NCBI GenBank assembly: GCA_964017065.1
Contig: OZ024784.1
Location: 9,157,152-9,221,151 of the forward strand
Length of the DNA stretch: 64,000 bases
DNA from: Haliclona indistincta
Lineage: Eukaryota > Porifera > Demospongiae > Haplosclerida > Chalinidae
Direction of reading: 5' to 3'
In this document: one piece after another, positions 11,407 to 22,165 of the stretch
Position numbering within the stretch: position 1 is the stretch's first letter
Layout: every line of letters starts with the position of its first letter
Made by a program: the position numbers and the translations under genes
Notes under the pieces: model-generated
Seen by the model: only the letters and a program-made list of their open reading frames with translations
Told to the model about the DNA's origin: nothing
The model's database searches: none

Positions 11407-12650
11407 CCATGGACAATAATAATTATAATACCTTAGGTGGACTGGAAACGCAATTAGTTTACGGAGAAATTTGAAAACCTATCCGCGTAACGGCCTACTG
11501 ACGGGTATAACGGAGAAATGTACGGAAACCCGTAAAATGGCGCCTGCTGGATACAGCTGAATCACTGTGAATGCCGTCAGAAATAGCCATTCTCTTGAGA
11601 AAGAAGACGCTTTGTGTGAAAATCTGGCTAGGCCTATAATCTACTATCATTATGAGAACTACTAGGCGAGCAGGAACCGACGGTGGCAGCTGCAAGAGTC
11701 GACTTACCGCTTCGACAGACAGCCGGTACCGCCACTGACTTCTAGCTACACGAGTTATGCAGCAGTGGTGACTCTCAAACTTTAAGTTGACAGTAACAAG
11801 GCACGTGTTAGTGTGCGGACAGTATCAGAAGTTGAGTTGATGTCGTCAAAAAGTGAAAACGAATCCTAATCAGCCAGTGAGCCAGTCAGACACCAGCCAA
11901 AGAACAAGCTCTATGCTGTATTTTAAATGTTTATGTGTAATAGTTGAGTCCTATATGCACACTGACTTGTATAAATTACATAGAGTGAGAGATGCTGGTC
12001 CATTCACTATGTATGGCTAGTAATAGTAGCTAACAGAAAGTTACTGTTGTGTGGATTTTTATTAAGATTTTATGATGAATATTAGTGGACCCGGTAGCCA
12101 CACCAGTTGCAATGAGCATGGTAAAAATTGTTTAGTGCATAACTAAGTGGTTACTGAGATTACCCTGCACAAGTTCAAGCACTAAAATGAAATATTTCGT
12201 GTTGGAATGAATACTGTAACTATTGATTCGAACAACTACTGATTTTAATTCTGATTGGACCCAATGGACGTATCAATGAAGCAAATCAGTAATGTAAATC
12301 TAAGGCTAAGGAGTTTACTCTTTCAGAGATTACCCTGCACAAGTTTAGCACATCGCGTTGCTCGAGTGCATTTTACTTGCTCTGCGAGTGCAAATATACA
12401 CTTGGGTAGTAAACTGCCTGTTTACACACAGATATAACATGTTAGGCCTCCATAGAATACTTTTCATTCGTCTGATAAAACGTAGAAGAGTGGCGTCGCT
12501 GCTTTAGTACATGCAGTGAGTACGCGTCTTCTTGGCGTACATGCAGTACGCGTTTCATTAGCCGTTACGAGGATCCCAGCGCAACTTCCGTATAATTATC
12601 CGTAAACTAATTGCGTTTCTAGTCCACCTAAGGTATTATATTGTCCATGG
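11407..12650. mobile_element. 1.24-kb inverted-repeat DNA element
   Basis: The ends CCATGGACAATAATA and TATTGTCCATGG are inverted and continue as a longer inverted repeat through 'TACCTTAGGTGGACT' and 'AACGCAATTAGTTTACGG', about 60 bp in all. A 5-bp direct repeat TCTAG flanks the element (11402-11406 and 12651-12655). The inside has a direct repeat 'GAGATTACCCTGCACAAGTT' near 12157 and 12325. No transposase frame. The right border directly abuts the next element. Confidence 0.6.
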
Positions 12651-12894
12651 TCTAGCCGCTAGCCCTCTTTTCGCTAATAATTAATGGGCGGGGTCACGGC
12701 AAGGCGAAAAGAGGGTCTAGCAAAACTCGCAAGTCAATGAGTTTCAACTGACCAATCAGATTTTTCGTGTATATAGTAGCCCCAAAATGTTAAGGAGAAG
12801 GCGTGTACACGTGGTTTTCATTGCCATGTCGGTGTGTCAACAGTTAGCCTCGCCTCCAGGCCACTCCCCCAAAGCTGAGAGATGGCCTGGTACA

Positions 12895-13521
12895 GACTGT
12901 CTGCGCATGCTCCAAAATTACACCAAAACTGGTGTAATTAGTAAAACACCGTGTACGTTCCGTGAATTTGTTCGCGCACGTTTAGATATACGTCCGTTCC
13001 AATTTACATCAACAATGACTAGCGCTAATGTTACTGCTACCGATACCTTCAATGACGCTGTAAAATATGCTCTTGAGAGAGTTGGCTAAGCTGGAATGGT
13101 GCTGCTCTTACGCGCGATATTACAGCAACGCAGGCTGTGCTGTCTGGAACCATGTAGCTGTACTATATCGCGTACGAGCAGCGCTCGGCGAAAACATCGT
13201 ATGGATTCCTGCACAGATGGCAGATGAGCATGCTCGAGCAGTTTTAGCTTCGTACCTTCCGCACAACTAAAGAAAGAGTGTGTACAATCAATCGTGCTTA
13301 GTCTTCACAGGGCGAGCTCGTAGCTCCGCGATGGCTAACCCTGCATTGCTGAAATTTGCTATATTCGATGCCTATCAATAGGCAAGCAAACTGCACGCAG
13401 CGACTCTGTCTGCACGAATACCCTTGGCTAGGAAAATACAGCTACTTGCAAAAATCATGAATATAATTATCTTATTATTAGTGTAGATATTGCGCGCATG
13501 CGTAGACAGTCTGTACCAGGC
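12895..13521. mobile_element. Nested 627-bp inverted-repeat element
   Basis: The ends GCCTGGTACAGACTGTCT and their inverted copy at 13503-13521 bound the segment. The interior near 13320-13400 resembles the inner part of the TTAA element at 3109-3699 ('AGCTCCGCGATGGCTAAC', 'CCTATCAATAGGCAAGCAAA'). Coding capacity is not convincing. Confidence 0.5.
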
Positions 13522-13529
13522 TATATTAT

Positions 13530-13695
13530 TACTGCGGTTTTAATAAATCTTGCAAAATGTATTGTGCACGAAACGTCCTTTGCACATGCGCAATAGCTAG
13601 AAACAATACTAAAAAGTTACTTAACTAGCTATTGCGCATGTGCAAAGGACGTTTCGTGCACAATACATTTTGCAAGATTTATTAAAACAGCAGTA
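13530..13695. mobile_element. 166-bp hairpin MITE (copy of ACAGCGG family)
   Basis: Nearly perfect arms of about 70 bp around a loop of about 25 bp, flanked by TA. The ends ACTGCGGTTTTAATAAATCT and the following TTGCAA match the termini of two other elements in the window, at 22531-22735 and 24081-24237. Confidence 0.8.
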
Positions 13696-13763
13696 TGATA
13701 TCTAGCCTGGAGGCGAGGCTAGTCAACAGTTAGCCGCTGCTATTGAACTGTTGACACACCGAC

Positions 13764-15100
13764 ATTATTATTATTATTATTATATAAGGTTTTACAGCAT
13801 AGAATATATAGAGATGGTGTACGGATAAGAAATAATGAAAGAAGGATGCTGATGGAGTACACACAAGGCCTGTGGGTATCCTAAAAAACAAAGAAAAAGG
13901 ATTATAAAGTAGTGAAATTCATACTGGAAGACATGGTGGTACAGTCAGAACAAGGGCAGGAAACAAACCAAGTACAAGGAAGTGATATATTGAATGAGTT
14001 AATAAAATGTTCCCAGAGAAATAATTTTAATTTTTTCTTGATGGTAAGAAAAGATAGAGATAGATCTATAATAGGCAAGGAATTCCAGAGTTTCACCACT
14101 CGGTTGAAGTAGAAGAAGTTGATGTGATTGTTAGATGATCGAGACAGAGTACATTTGAGCTTAGAAGATGAAGAGGAGCGAGTATTAGAGGAGATAAATT
14201 GGACATAGTCATGAATGTTAAAATAGTGATCAGATGGATTTTTAGGCAATTTATGAGAAATGTAATATCCAGGTATTCGAACCATAGAGATAGAGGGAGA
14301 AGATGGAGGGAGATGAGACGCTCTTTATAAGCAGAGTGATAGTCATGAAGTATGTATTTTGTGGCTCTCCGCTGAACTGATTCAAAGCATTTGATGTCCT
14401 TTAGTTTGTGTGGTCGCCAGACCTGTGAGCAGTACATCAGTATTGGTCGGACTAAGGAAGTGTACAGATTTAATTTGGTGTGGGAGGAGTGGGAATTAGA
14501 AACAGAGCGCCGAATAAAGTGTAGAGTTTTGTGGGCTTTGGAGATAATGAGATTGTAATGAGTGTCCCACTGTGTGTCATTAGAGATCATGACTCCAAGG
14601 TCTCTGTGTGAAGTGGTGAAGTCAATGTTGTGGTTGTTGATAGTGTAATTAGACGAGGAGATAGAATGGTTTGAAGGAAGGATTCTGAGAAGCTTGCATT
14701 TGGTGGTATTAAATGAGAGCTTCCATTGTGAACTCCAGTCAGCTAAAAGATTAAGATCATTTTGTAAGAGGACAGAATCATTCGGAGAACAGATTGTCAT
14801 GATACATTTGGTGTCGTCAGCGAATAGAAGAGGTGTTGATGAGTGGATGGAATTTGGGAGATCGTTTATAAAGATGACAAACAAAAGAGGGCCGAGGATG
14901 CTTCCCTGGGGCACTCCAGATGTGACGGGTAACATGGACGAGTGAATACCATCAATGAGAACAGATTGTCTTCTGCATGACAAATAGGATTGAAACCATT
15001 CCAGAACGTTGCCGGAGATACCAAGTTGGTTGATTTTGTAGAGAAGTTCTGTGTGGGGAATGCTGTCGAATGCTTTGCAAAAATCTAGTGTACGCCTTCT
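13764..15100 (-). mobile_element. Truncated non-LTR retrotransposon (LINE) with reverse-transcriptase fragment
   Basis: The minus-strand frame from about 15100 to 14290 encodes the reverse-transcriptase palm: 'KAFDSIPHTELLYKINQLGI', 'SGVPQGSILGPLLFVIFIND' and the catalytic 'LLFADDTKC'. After a frameshift near 14290 the frame continues at 14285-13902 with the usual C-terminal 'RVVKLWNSLPIIDLSLS'. The 5' part (endonuclease and N-terminal RT) is missing and the 3' end carries an (ATT)n/(AAT)n tail at 13764-13785, as in CR1/L2/jockey-like LINEs. It is a dead copy, 5'-truncated by typical incomplete target-primed reverse transcription, inserted into an arm of the surrounding fold-back element. Confidence 0.9.
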
Positions 15101-15379
15101 CCTGAACATTTTGGGGCTACTATATACACGAAAAATCTGATTGGTCAGTTGAAACTCATTGACTTGCGAGTTTTGCTAGACCCTCTTTTCGCCTTGCCGT
15201 GACCCCGCCCATTAATTATTAGCGAAAAGAGGGCTAGCGGCTAGACTAAAAGCAGCCATGCTTGTAGCAGCTAGTTTTTTTCGGTTTTGCTGAATGTTAT
15301 TCCGACCCGCCACGCTATCCTGTAGTCCAGATCAAACCTACAATATACTAGCCAGTTAACCATGGACACATTCGACTTC

Positions 15380-15640
15380 GGAGAAGTCCAGATCGCCAGC
15401 AACGGTAAACAAAGTAAGCAAATCACGCCATAACTCACGAACAAAGCTTTAATTCAAAAATCTAAGACCATCAAGTTCGAGCTCTTAACGTGTTATGTCG
15501 ATATTGCAATTACCACCAGCTGATTCTACGCCGTCTTTCAGAACTAGAGCGGACAGACATACAGACAGACAGACAGACACGCACGATTACTGTATGCCTC
15601 GTGGCTCCGCCCACCGAGGCATAATAAATTCTAGGCCCGG
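15380..15640 (+). repeat. Dispersed SINE-like repeat, copy 1
   Basis: About 260 bp that share an ordered set of blocks with 25449-25683: 'GCCAGcAACGG', a middle 'ttcgagctc' block, 'tctttcagaac', then 'GATTACtGTATG', 'GGCTCCGCCCACC' and 'AGGCATAAT', ending near TTCTAGG. It includes a (CAGA)n run at 15553-15580. No coding content. Confidence 0.5.
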
Positions 15641-15992
15641 CTTCAGTTGCAGATTGATTGCGATATTTTTGTACCTTTAGTAGACTACCTGTTCAGGCCA
15701 CACTCCGTTCCATTCTTCTATCATAGAATCTCATGAGATGTTCTCGGATAGTTCACCTCGTTTTTCTCTGAACAATGCTTTGATAATACTAGCGTCAGTG
15801 TTGCGCGTTACAGCTTGGCAATGGAACAGCGCATGGCTAAACCAAAGTACCACATTGAATGCGCAATAATAATAGCAACAGACCGTACCTCTTGCAAGCT
15901 TGATAAAAAAAAATTGCGGCACGCATGCGCGTTCAAGTTCAAGTTCAAGTTTAATAATAATGCGAGACCCAAAGGGCATAACATGGAACACA

Positions 15993-16757
15993 CTATTTAG
16001 GAAAAATAATACTAAAAATATTATCATGTTCTTTGATCAGAAGGTCGAGGATATCTTGTTCACAAAGGTTATTTGAATGAAGGGATACAGTATGACTGGA
16101 GCAAATGTGGAGTAACCAAGAGGTGGAGACAATCTGATCACAAAGATGGCAGCGAAAATTATCATGTACTGGTTGAGTCAGGCAGTGGCGGATCTAGGGG
16201 GGGGCCAGGGGGGGCAAGGCCCCCCTAAAATCTTGTCCGCCATTTTATTATTTACATCTAACCCGTCACACAGTCACATCTGGCTCGCTACTAGACAGGC
16301 ATAACGCCAGAGTATCGATCTAAGCGCCTGAAAAGTGCAAGCGATCGACTATCATGCTTATAGCGCGCGAATTCGCTCGTATATCATCAATGAATACAAT
16401 AAAATCGATCGATTTTAATGAATAAATGCATATTAATTAGCGAAAATTTTTGTGTGCCCTCCTATTTGCTAATCCTAGATCCGCCACTGGAGTCAGGTGG
16501 CGTATAATCCTTTGTAATTGTTCTGTGCCATGGCTGCCATGATCCAGCGCCTTGTCCCAGAGTCTACACCAAGAGTAACCGTCGCCAGCTACCATTGCAA
16601 CAAAATTGGCAGACGGGTGATTCAGGCCAGATGATATAACGGATATGATATTGTCAAGGAGAATCTGAGGCTTTTGTGCTTTGACGAGATGGATTGCGTC
16701 ATCAGGATACTCTAGGCATTCATCCAGGATAGTAGCACCAACGATGGATTCAAGCAT
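15993..16757 (-). pseudogene. Unrecognised single-exon ORF split by a hAT MITE
   Basis: The reading frame begins at an ATG at 16757 ('MLESIVGATILDECLEYPD'), runs through 'GLNHPSANFVAMVAGDGYSW' and 'HGTEQLQRIIRHLT', and is interrupted at 16497 by a 307-bp hAT element plus its 8-bp target duplication. Past the element the same frame resumes ('FRCHLCDQIVSTSWLLHICS') to a TAG at 15993. The inserted 315 bp is a multiple of three, but the element contributes a stop at 16437. The resumed part has CxxC and H/C residues suggestive of a small zinc-binding segment. No family recognised. It is either a disrupted gene or a gene whose MITE is removed by splicing. The start is divergent from the gene at 16892. 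Confidence 0.45.
16183..16489. mobile_element. 307-bp hAT MITE with 8-bp target duplication
   Basis: Terminal inverted repeats CAGTGGCGGATCTAGG / CCTAGATCCGCCACTG with a perfect 8-bp duplication GAGTCAGG (16175-16182 and 16490-16497). A G-run and C-run (16195-16225) lie next to the left TIR. It is inserted inside a protein-coding frame on the minus strand. Confidence 0.92.
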
Positions 16758-16891
16758 CCTACATTGTTGTATGATGGCTGGGTCAAGCGTGCGTGTATGA
16801 CGCGTGCGCGTATGTACGTACGTAAATACTACTAGCGTGCATGACAAGCGCGTCTCTCACTTTGCTATTTTTTGCTAGCTAGCTGGTCAGA

Positions 16892-17999
16892 ATGTTAGCT
16901 GTGCACACCGAACCTGATGATCCAAGCCGCAGAAAGAGTCGGACGGGCCGAAAAAAACTCATACTACCGTCATTACAGAAGATGAATCAGACAGGCACCA
17001 CCGTCTTCATCAAAAATCCGAAACCTCTCCGCAAGACTGTAGATGCTGGCGGAGCTAGCAACCCACTGGGAACCAGCAGTTTACCGACAAGCGACTGCAT
17101 TCGCTACCACGTAGACAAACCTATTGTACGAACTCCACGTCCTCAAGATTTCCATACATATTTGCATCAGTTCAAGAAATCTTCTAATACAGCCAAGACC
17201 TCACTTCATGAACGACTGTTACATAGACGACTCTGGACAACTACATCAGAAGCTGCTAACAAAGAATCTGCTCTGCCAACTCCACGGCCCCTGTCAGTAC
17301 CTGAAAAAACAATGGAACAATATGGACCAGACTCAGTAACATGTCAACAGGTTCACAACTTAGTGCATCCAATGCTATGGCAAAGATTAGGTAGACAATG
17401 GGATGCTTTTCAAATTAGAGACATCATGCCAGCTCTTGGAAGACAAAAGAATGATTTCATGTAAGACTGGATACTTTGATTCTGATACCGCATCTAGCCT
17501 TGTATTTTTTTGCAGCAATAATTATAGTGCTCCTGTCAGTCCAACGAGCATAGTAGATGGCCAGTATATACACTCTCAGCTGGGTAACAAACTGTCTGAA
17601 AAATTTAACAACCATCAATAGTGAGGATTATATTTTTAATCCACAGTGATTAAGTACATATTATTGCTGCTGCATATACAGCTACCGTCCAATATCAGGT
17701 TATTGTGGGTATGTGTCATACCATCCTGTTCCGTCACAACGCCCAGAAAATGATATCCGCTTGTGTAGCACATCAAGACAGACATACAGGTACAAAAATA
17801 TGATATTTTGGTGAATAACATGTTGTCAGAAACATAGAATGCAAGAATAATGATTGATATGCCTTCTTAATAATTTATTTCTGTTTTCAGATTCTACCCA
17901 GCAGCTGAGTATAGAAGACTGGAATACAGTGTCAAAACTCCTTTGTCAAAATTGATAACTCTCACCGAACCACACACACCATTTAGTAGAAGAAGCTGA
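16892..17999 (+). CDS. Unrecognised four-exon gene, basic proline-rich protein with tyrosine/glycine-rich C-terminus
   Basis: Exon 1 (16892-17460) starts 'MLAVHTEPDDPSRRKSRTGR' and is basic and serine/threonine-rich, ending near 'DIMPALGRQKNDFM'. Later exons read 'SIVDGQYIHSQLGNKLSEKF' (about 17516-17620), 'YRPISGYCGYVSYHPVPSQR' (17682-17789) and 'FYPAAEYRRLEYSVKTPLSK', ending 'HTPFSRRS' at 17999. Splice sites are GT-AG. The 'ISGYCGYV' segment resembles short GY motifs in several sperm and ciliary microtubule inner proteins, but no specific homologue is recognised, so the ciliary link is only a suggestion. Product about 305 residues; no signal peptide or membrane segment. Confidence 0.6.
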
Positions 18000-18731
18000 A
18001 AATACTGATACACTATCACAGTACTCTATTCTGCAATTTCTGCTATAATCATGAACACTTAGATGGGCTGTCATGAATAAAATTAATCATAATACAATTG
18101 TACGTTAAATCACTAGCTGTCTTCAGTGAGTGTATGTGATGATCAGCAAATGATTGCCTCAACAACTACAACGTCTTTCATTTTTGCTGTGCACTAAAAA
18201 GTACTAGTAGCTTACTCACACACTTTACACTTTGATATCTATCTGGCCGGATTGATAATGCTTTTTTATTACATCTTTGGTGTTTGTGGTGCTAGACCAA
18301 AAAAGTTTGCTAATAATAATTATTATTCATGAATGTTAGGTTCAGGCTTAGGATTGCCTCTTTGCAGTGCCTACAGGATGGTATGACTGATAACCTGATT
18401 TTAAAGTGGACTTCAGGCATCCCTGGGGTCAATTGACTCATTAAACTACGGGATTTTGAAGTTGTCACTACCATGCAGCTGCAGACATGAGTGTCTCACG
18501 AAAGAATTAGTGAAACTACTATCTTTGTGCTCCATCATTGACAGACCAAATACACCACAGGGTGATTATATAATTTTTATATAATTTTGAGCAATAACTT
18601 ATAGCTAGTTCATGAGAAACATGATAAGACATTCTACTGCAACATGCCGGTAATACTCTATGCTTGCTAGATTGTTGGTCACTAAAATCAAACTCAGTGG
18701 CGGGCCTGCTTAGCCAACTCTTGAAATGCAG
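18000..18731. other. Intergenic, nothing recognised
   Basis: Between two convergent 3' ends. AT-rich; 18310-18330 holds one of the recurrent TAATAATTATTA palindromes. No gene or mobile-element structure seen. Confidence 0.4.
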
Positions 18732-19326
18732 TTAAAGGATGGGTCTCTTGTGCAATGACTTTGCAAACTCTGTGCAAAGATTAGCGAATTGTAATAGCAA
18801 AGAATAATAATTATTGGTTACCGTCATAGCTTATCCGTCCATCTTTGTCTGTATCAGATTTTGCAACCAACTGCTTAGCTTCAACCGATGTTATAGGAGC
18901 TCCCAGTTTCTTATACATAACCATCAGTTCATCCGCAGTGATGTAGCCACTTTTATCGGCATCTATTTCATTAAAAAGCTGCATTAAAATACAAAGATAA
19001 GTGATAGACGACTCAATGAACGATCCGCACTTGCCTTATGACGATGGGCAACCAGGTAGTTGCAAAATTCACTGAACTCGATTGTTCCGTTCTTATCCTT
19101 GTCACAGACTTTGACGAACTCGGCCACTTCTTCGTTTGAAGGGTTCTGCCCAAGTTTTTTCATAACCGTTTTTAATTCTCCAGTTGTTATGTGTCCGTCT
19201 TTGTTCACATCAAACTGATCGAAACTAGCCTTGAAATCAATCTTCTCTGCTTCAGTAGCTTGAGGCTGCGACTGTGAGAAAAACCATGACAGTGCAGTTC
19301 AATAATGGCAATACACCACGTACCAT
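18732..19326 (-). CDS. Calmodulin-like protein with four EF-hands
   Basis: Coding exons are 19326-19324 (the ATG alone), 19271-19035, 18978-18822 and 18769-18732, giving 144 residues, close to calmodulin (149). The four loops are DVNKDGHITTGE, DKDKNGTIEFSE, DADKSGYITADE and DTDKDGRISYDE. All have D at position 1, G at 6 and E at 12, so all should bind Ca2+. The C-terminus is 'EFAKSLHKRPIL', not calmodulin's 'FVQMMTAK', so this is a calmodulin-like sensor rather than calmodulin. An intron directly after the initiator ATG is a known trait of animal calmodulin genes. The second intron uses a GC donor (AAG|GCAAGT). A TATATAA lies at about 19351-19357. Confidence 0.88.
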
Positions 19327-19350
19327 TACTTCTGAAGTGCTGATAGACTT

Positions 19351-19358
19351 ATATAATC
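19351..19358 (-). promoter_or_regulatory. TATA box of the calmodulin-like gene
   Basis: The minus strand reads TTATATAAG about 25-30 nt upstream of the ATG. This is one of the few TATA-like sites so close to a start codon in the window. If functional, the 5' UTR would be very short. Confidence 0.35.
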
Positions 19359-20007
19359 TTTAAGTAAAAACGTGTCCGTGCTACTAGTACGCTGCAGATA
19401 CGACTACTGGAGGGAATGCGCAACTTATTTTATACCGGAAAATCACGTGATCACAACAAATAATTATTATTAGGCATTGATTCTAGATTGCTGAAAGATG
19501 AATATGGTATGGAACCCACATGCCTTAATTCTCTCGCCAGGCAACGGTAAGAAGTGTGAAATCCTACGTAATTGCTCTGTGTACGAGTTGCATAGAGAGA
19601 ACAAAGTGATAAACTATAGCTGCCATGGTGATGGTTCAACTCTTTATGAATGCAAGTGTGACTATATTGAATTACATGACATGATTGTATGTGTAGTAGT
19701 ACCATACAGCTGTTTCTTTAATGCGGGTATTTATATTTGCAAAAAACAACAATTATAATTGAGTATAAAAATTTGTCCCCTTACTTTCCATTATGCCACA
19801 ATATTACTTGCATTATACTCTTCCCTCAAAAATTTACTTCATAATAATAATAATTTATTATGTCAGAATTCGGAGTTCAGTGTTCAGTCGTTGTGATCAG
19901 TTGTAACATCATCTTTGATTGCAGCTTCTATGCTGCAAAAAAGAATGATCTCATTGACATTATTCGATGGACATAAAAACAGTAATTATTCACGAATGTG
20001 CAATATA

Positions 20008-20680
20008 TGTTACGACCCGATTCACAACCTTTGACCCGCTTCGAAGCCGGTCGACCGGTTTCGAAGCGGGTTGATTCAAAGCGTGCATAATTTTTATTAA
20101 TGCTAAGTGCACGCGTGTAATAGACTTCGACTACTATCTAAACGTAACGTGTACTCTGAGTGTCCATATACATTGCATCACAATCATATAGTTCAATTTG
20201 CTTCCATGTACAGGAGTCACGTCTGAAGAAGAAGCTGTGACATATTCCTATGGATTTAGTGCAGTTTGATTGTTAAAAGCAGCTGTTGCATGCACACAAC
20301 AATTCTTGCTGCGCTGCGTTGCTGAACCACTCATAACGGCATTCCTGTCAATTTAGCAGGTAGGCTTGCTGTGCTGCGCTGCTAAACCACTTACAACGCC
20401 TGACCGGCGCTCCTGTCGATGACTGTAGTAGCACATGATGCTCTAAATTGCCTCCGCGGACACTTTCCAGTCTTGCTGGGCTGCACTGCAGTGAGCTTTA
20501 ACCGCGACAGCACTCCTACGTAGGTTCTGTCGATCTAGCATGCAGGTGGGCACCCTGAAGTATTGAAACGTCCGGTTTTAAACCGGGTCAACTGAGTTAT
20601 GTGGTTGTAAATCGGGTTAACCGGCTTCGAAACCGGCGGCCGGCTTCGAAACGGGTCAGGTTGTGAATCGGGTCGTAACA
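20008..20680. mobile_element. 673-bp inverted-repeat element with CCGG-rich ends
   Basis: The ends TGTTACGACCCGATTCACAA and their inverted copy at the right border continue into 'GACCCGCTTCGAAGCCGG'-type sequence on both sides, about 70 bp. TATA flanks both sides (20004-20007, 20681-20684). The interior has about three degenerate tandem units, each starting 'CTTGCTGcGCTGC' (20307, 20364, 20472). No transposase frame. Confidence 0.75.
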
Positions 20681-21455
20681 TATACACCAGTTGAAGAAAA
20701 ACCTTGTTATGAAACATGTACACAAGCAACAGATTTTTGTGAAAACTGCATTCAAACATTGATTCTTCAGTAGTGTAATTTGAAGCATAGTTCTCAGGCA
20801 GCATTTACACTACGACGACATGCCAAACTGGGGAATACAACAGCAGGAGTTCTTACTGTTTGCACTGCTCCGTTTAAGAACACTGTATTAACTAACAAAT
20901 GCGAAGAGAACGCTAGTTTTCTTTGTTTAAACAGTCTTGCTAGCTGAGGTAAGCTCACAGGAAAAGCGTGAATTCGTTTTTAGTGTTTACATGTGCATTT
21001 CACATGTTTCATTTTCACATCTTATCTAAGTTTCCACCTTTGCTGCCGACAACATGTTCACAGATACACGTTTGTGTTTTTCATTGGATTAGTGTAAACA
21101 GACAGCTTAAGAAAGTGGCACTAGAGTGTATCTGAAATGTTTTTCGGACAAGCTAGTGTATAAGTGTAACGCAGCCTAAGAGAAATCATGTCATGAAACA
21201 TAAACATGGGATGTTTTCTACCAGTTACATGACATGAGAAATATGTAAGTGTCAACATGCACCTAGGGATTATTCCTGGTGAAGTGGCTGGCTGGAGAAG
21301 TTGCAGGTAGTCACTAACTTCACCCCTCTGTGATATACAATATAGCAGTTACAATTACAGTACAAAAAGAGATTACCACTTCCTTCACAGTTAGCTTGCA
21401 TCCTAGTCAACATGAGAGATCAGAATGAAGAACAGACAATGTACAGAATAGGTGA
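20681..21455. other. Gene-free stretch
   Basis: No coding exon or structured repeat recognised. Confidence 0.35.
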
Positions 21456-21463
21456 TCATAGTG

Positions 21464-21732
21464 TACGGGTGGGTAGGTGGGTGGGTGGTACCGTGGTAGT
21501 ACTCATGGGTTTATAACCCAGAGGACACTGATTCAAACTGTCATTCCATCAAAGTACCAAAGTGTAAAAATGTTTTGTACTGGGGAGCAAAGTACACTGG
21601 CTGTTGTGTCCACACCTGCAGTGAGAGGCACAGCCAGCTCCAGAAAGTTGTGTTGCACAGCACAAAGCGCCTGCTTAGTGCACAGGTGGCCTGGCTTTGC
21701 CAGGTTAGGGTGATCCTTGAGGTAGTGAGACA

Positions 21733-21800
<68 letters not shown>
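21464..21800 (+). repeat. Probable tRNA-derived SINE ending in a (TG)n tract
   Basis: 21473-21545 looks like a degenerate tRNA: an A-box-like TGGTAGTACTCATGGG, an anticodon-arm-like TGGGTTTATAACCCA and a B-box-like GATTCAAACTG. A body of about 190 bp follows, then about 65 bp of pure TG (21735-21800). Layout fits a tRNA-headed SINE with a simple-repeat tail. No second full copy was found here, so the SINE label is an inference. Confidence 0.4.
21735..21800. repeat. (TG)n microsatellite
   Basis: About 32 uninterrupted TG units. It creates long false Cys-Val and His-Thr reading frames that are not genes. Confidence 0.95.
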
Positions 21801-21801
<1 letters not shown>

Positions 21802-22079
21802 CACTATGGTTTACCATAACACAGCTTGTCCCACACTGCTCTCCCTTCATGAGATGTCATGTGGTCTGGAACATCAGCCAGATGAGTAGCATTGTGATCA
21901 GCTGGCACACCACCACTAGCTGGTGTCTAGGGGAGGGAACTAATGCTCATAGTTCCATGATTCCACTTACTTGACAGAGAATACAAGGGATGGCTGCTCT
22001 TCTATCCTGGTTCACTGAAAGCTTGTCTCCTGTTCTATAGAACATATAAATGCATGCTTTGACAAACAAGAAGTCATAA

Positions 22080-22165
22080 AGAATGGTATTGGGAGGTGTA
22101 GCATTGGTATGTTGTTCAGCTATGGTATCAGGAGGTGTAGTATGGTATGTTGTTCAGCTATTGAA
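22080..22165. repeat. Short tandem duplication
   Basis: Two imperfect copies of a unit of about 40 bp ('GGTATtgGGAGGTGTAG ... GGTATGTTGTTCAGCTA'). Nothing coding is supported here. Confidence 0.6.

Larger units (their letters stand above)
12651..15245. mobile_element. 2.6-kb long-TIR fold-back element containing nested insertions
   Basis: Positions 12651-12813 and 15084-15245 are inverted copies of about 160 bp with very few differences. Each contains its own small hairpin (CCCTCTTTTCGC ... GCGAAAAGAGGG). The outermost bases are TCTAGCCGCTAGCCC and its complement, possibly with a TA duplication. Inside lie a 627-bp inverted-repeat element (12895-13521), a 166-bp hairpin MITE (13530-13695) and a 5'-truncated LINE (13764-15100). 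The LINE sits within the right arm: its 5' end joins the TIR just after 'GGAGAAGGCGTACAC', and its 3' tail joins the continuation of the same arm ('GTCGGTGTGTCAACAGTT'). Confidence 0.75.

Noticed and set aside
19498..19758. 86-codon frame with cysteines upstream of the calmodulin-like gene
   Set aside because: No splice partner, no known motif; random open frame possible.
21533..21974. Overlapping long frames of His-Thr or Cys-Val repeats
   Set aside because: Produced by the (TG)n tract.
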